In this document: positions 62,666-64,000 of the stretch, piece by piece
Layout: each line of letters starts with the position of its first letter
Position numbering within the stretch: the stretch's first letter is position 1
Assembly: GCA_026627065.1 (NCBI GenBank)
Contig: JAPNUO010000002.1
Coordinates: 434,001-498,000, forward strand
Direction of reading: 5' to 3'
Origin: Bacillota bacterium
GTDB lineage: Bacteria > Bacillota > Sulfobacillia > Sulfobacillales > Sulfobacillaceae
Length of the DNA: 64,000 nucleotides
Notes under the pieces: model-generated
Seen by the model: the letters and a program-made list of their open reading frames with translations, nothing else
Told to the model about the DNA's origin: nothing
The model's database searches: none
Translations under genes and position numbers: made by a program

Positions 62666-63415
62666 CTACGCTTGGGCGAGCGAGCGATGGATTGGAAAAG
62701 CAGCGTCGTCGGGGAAGGTATGGTGGCGCGCGCGACGGCCGGGAGGCGGAAGGTCGCGGGGAATCACGAGTCCCACCTGCGTCAATTGGGGAGTGATCTG
62801 GTGAAGAAATTGCTGCCTTAAGGCGCTCGGTCGCATCTCCGCCACATCCCAGGCAGCCCAGGCGGTGTCGGGCGTCCCCCATTCGCTGAAGTCGGCTAAA
62901 AAGGGCCAATCTTGAGTGAGCGCGGCTTGCAAGTCGTCCCGCGCCCTTTGGTCTTGTTGGCCCCAGTGGAAGAGTCGGATGAAAAGACGCTGGCTATAGC
63001 CGTGGCGCTCTGCCTCAATGGCGTCCCAAAGCGCCACGAGAGGGGCAAAGGCAATGTGGCGCAAGGCTTGGCGTCGAATGCTGTCGAATACTTCGAAACA
63101 ATAGCTGCGGATGAGCCACTCGGCCCAGTGAGGACTCGGCTCGCCCAGCAACCCGGCGTGACGCCAGCGGTCAAGGGGACGGCTGTAGCCAGGAGGGGAA
63201 GGGACGGGGGCGCGCATGGCTGTGACAAACGCGTAAAGCTGGTAGGCGTGCCGGAGGTAGATTTGGCTTAACGTGGCCTCCAACAGCCCCTCGTCGGACG
63301 TTGGGGCCTGGCCTACCCAGCTTAACCCCGCTTGTCCCATCATCCAGGCGTCGTCGGCAACGGTCATTAAGAGCTGGGTTAACGGGTGCGTCAATTCACG
63401 ATTGACAAGCGGCAT
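62666..63415 (-). CDS. PaaC-like ferritin-fold protein
   Basis: 249 residues resembling the PaaA/PaaC family of phenylacetyl-CoA epoxidase: mainly helical, with LTQLLMTVADDAWMMGQAG, a CFEVFDSIRRQAL helix and an EAERHGY (Glu-x-x-x-His) pattern, though the diiron ligands are incomplete. PaaC subunits are structural, so loss of ligands does not rule it out. No other paa gene is in the window. ATG 63415 after AGGAGGG; a start at 63433 is less likely. It is divergent from a TetR gene. Confidence 0.6.
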   Translation of the reverse strand: MPLVNRELTHPLTQLLMTVADDAWMMGQAGLSWVGQAPTSDEGLLEATLSQIYLRHAYQLYAFVTAMRAPVPSPPGYSRPLDRWRHAGLLGEPSPHWAEWLIRSYCFEVFDSIRRQALRHIAFAPLVALWDAIEAERHGYSQRLFIRLFHWGQQDQRARDDLQAALTQDWPFLADFSEWGTPDTAWAAWDVAEMRPSALRQQFLHQITPQLTQVGLVIPRDLPPPGRRARHHTFPDDAAFPIHRSLAQA

Positions 63416-63435
63416 AACAACCCTCCTAAACAAAC

Positions 63436-63477
63436 AAGCAATTGCTTTAATTATAAGCGGTTTGTCCGGGGAATCAA
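63436..63477 (-). promoter_or_regulatory. promoter and palindromic operator of the PaaC-like gene
   Basis: On the minus strand TTGATT (63477-63472), a 16-base spacer and TATAAT (63455-63450) form a promoter. The perfect 12-bp palindrome AAGCAATTGCTT (63436-63447) lies across the expected transcript start, where a repressor such as the divergent TetR protein would bind. Confidence 0.65.
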
Positions 63478-63553
63478 GTCAGGGCAGCCTGGCCGGGTGA
63501 GTTTTTAGCAATATCAGATGTCGGCTTCAGCGCCCAATGCCCTCGGTTTATCT

Positions 63554-63594
63554 CAATCAAGTGATTGATTGATATTCGGAAAAAGAGCTATACT
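63554..63594 (+). promoter_or_regulatory. promoter and palindrome of the divergent TetR gene
   Basis: TTGATT (63565-63570), 18-base spacer and TATACT (63589-63594) form a plausible promoter. CAATCA-AG-TGATTG (63554-63567) is a palindrome overlapping the -35, suggesting autoregulation. Confidence 0.5.
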
Positions 63595-63624
63595 AGCCAC
63601 GCAAGGGTGTCAGAGGGGACGATC

Positions 63625-64000
63625 ATGGAGCACGCAGCGACGCCGCCGACCATGCGCGGGAAGACCACCCGTGCCCATATTGTGGAGACGGCCTATCAAC
63701 TTTGTGCAGAACAGGGCCTGCGACGCCTGCGGACTCGATCGGTGGCCGAGCGGGCCGGTGTCAACATTGCGACGTTGCATTATTACTTCCCCTCAAAGCG
63801 CGATTTGCTGACAGCCGTGCTAGACTGGCTTTTGACGCGGTTTCGCGAAAAAGGGCCACATCGGCTCACGCTTTCCGAAGAATTGGGCGCGTCGGTGGAA
63901 TGGGCGAGTCGGGAGCCAGCCATGTTGGCGGTCTGGTACGACTTCTGGAACTTTAGCCGGACGGATTCCGTGTTTCGGGCCATGATTCACGACCAGCTCT
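63625..64000 (+). CDS. TetR-family regulator, 3' truncated by window edge
   Basis: Open frame from ATG 63625 to the window end (125 codons). The HTH is clear: IVETAYQLCAEQGLRRLRTRSVAERAGVNIATLHYYFPSKRDLL. AGAGGGGACG lies 4 bases before the ATG. It is divergent from the PaaC-like gene and may repress it. C-terminal ligand domain is cut off. Confidence 0.88.
   Translation, partial: MEHAATPPTMRGKTTRAHIVETAYQLCAEQGLRRLRTRSVAERAGVNIATLHYYFPSKRDLLTAVLDWLLTRFREKGPHRLTLSEELGASVEWASREPAMLAVWYDFWNFSRTDSVFRAMIHDQL

Noticed and set aside
62142..62804. 220-codon plus-strand frame
   Set aside because: No SD, no domain, and it runs against the PaaC-like gene; high GC explains its length.
1..64000. CRISPR array, tRNA or rRNA genes
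   Set aside because: No spaced repeats, cloverleaf or rRNA-like sequence was recognised on either strand.

Overview
The window is about 64 kb of moderately GC-rich bacterial DNA with dense, often translationally coupled genes, purine-rich Shine-Dalgarno sites and frequent GTG/TTG starts. A Flp/Tad pilus locus without a secretin, two GntR-LacI hybrid sugar regulators and the SD style suggest a Gram-positive, Firmicutes-type organism. A Sulfobacillus-like acidophile or thermophile would fit, but that is inference; no rRNA or tRNA gene was seen that would settle it.

Layout. (1) 1-10.4 kb: an SDR oxidoreductase cut by the window edge, a mutarotase-like protein and an aldo/keto reductase; then an inverted agmatinase/amino-acid permease pair; then a GntR-LacI regulator followed by a two-permease sugar ABC transporter whose solute-binding gene comes last. 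(2) 10.4-15.9 kb: a decayed IS4-type element, an intact MFS exporter, a 1.35-kb stretch without a confident gene, and a convergent, frameshifted paralogue of the exporter. (3) 16-23.6 kb: an AT-richer OppA-x-BCDF operon on the minus strand, divergent from a second GntR-LacI regulator. (4) 23.7-34.5 kb: a very GC-rich glycoside-degradation run with a GH38 alpha-mannosidase, a large clan GH-A-like hydrolase of unusual architecture, an aldo/keto reductase, a GH31 alpha-glucosidase and another aldo/keto reductase. (5) 34.5-47.5 kb: a PilZ protein and a CpaE-like ATPase pointing left, then flp-cpaB-cpaE-cpaF-tadB-tadC-DUF192 pointing right, closed by convergent tadE and tadG-like genes and bracketed by polytopic GT-C-like membrane proteins. 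(6) 47.6-64 kb: acyl-CoA metabolism, with two acyl-CoA dehydrogenases, an MDR reductase, an enoyl-CoA hydratase, an AtuA-like protein split over two genes, acetoacetyl-CoA synthetase, a biotin-dependent carboxyltransferase subunit, TetR regulators, an acyl-CoA ligase and a PaaC-like ferritin-fold protein.

How it may work together. Regions 3 and 4 read as one glycan-use system: a sugar-type Opp importer and sensor regulator beside cytoplasmic mannosidase, glucosidase and clan-A hydrolase, with NAD(P)H reductases handling released or modified sugars. Region 5 builds a surface pilus that may respond to c-di-GMP through PilZ. Region 6 resembles Atu/Liu-type branched acyl-CoA breakdown under TetR control, but no biotin-carboxylase subunit is in the window. 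The most interesting unexplained items are the clan-A hydrolase flanked by two flavodoxin/GATase-like segments, the small membrane protein embedded in the opp operon after a 14-bp intercistronic hairpin, the beta-helix-like TadG, the split AtuA, and the solitary PaaC-like gene with palindromic operators and its own divergent TetR gene.
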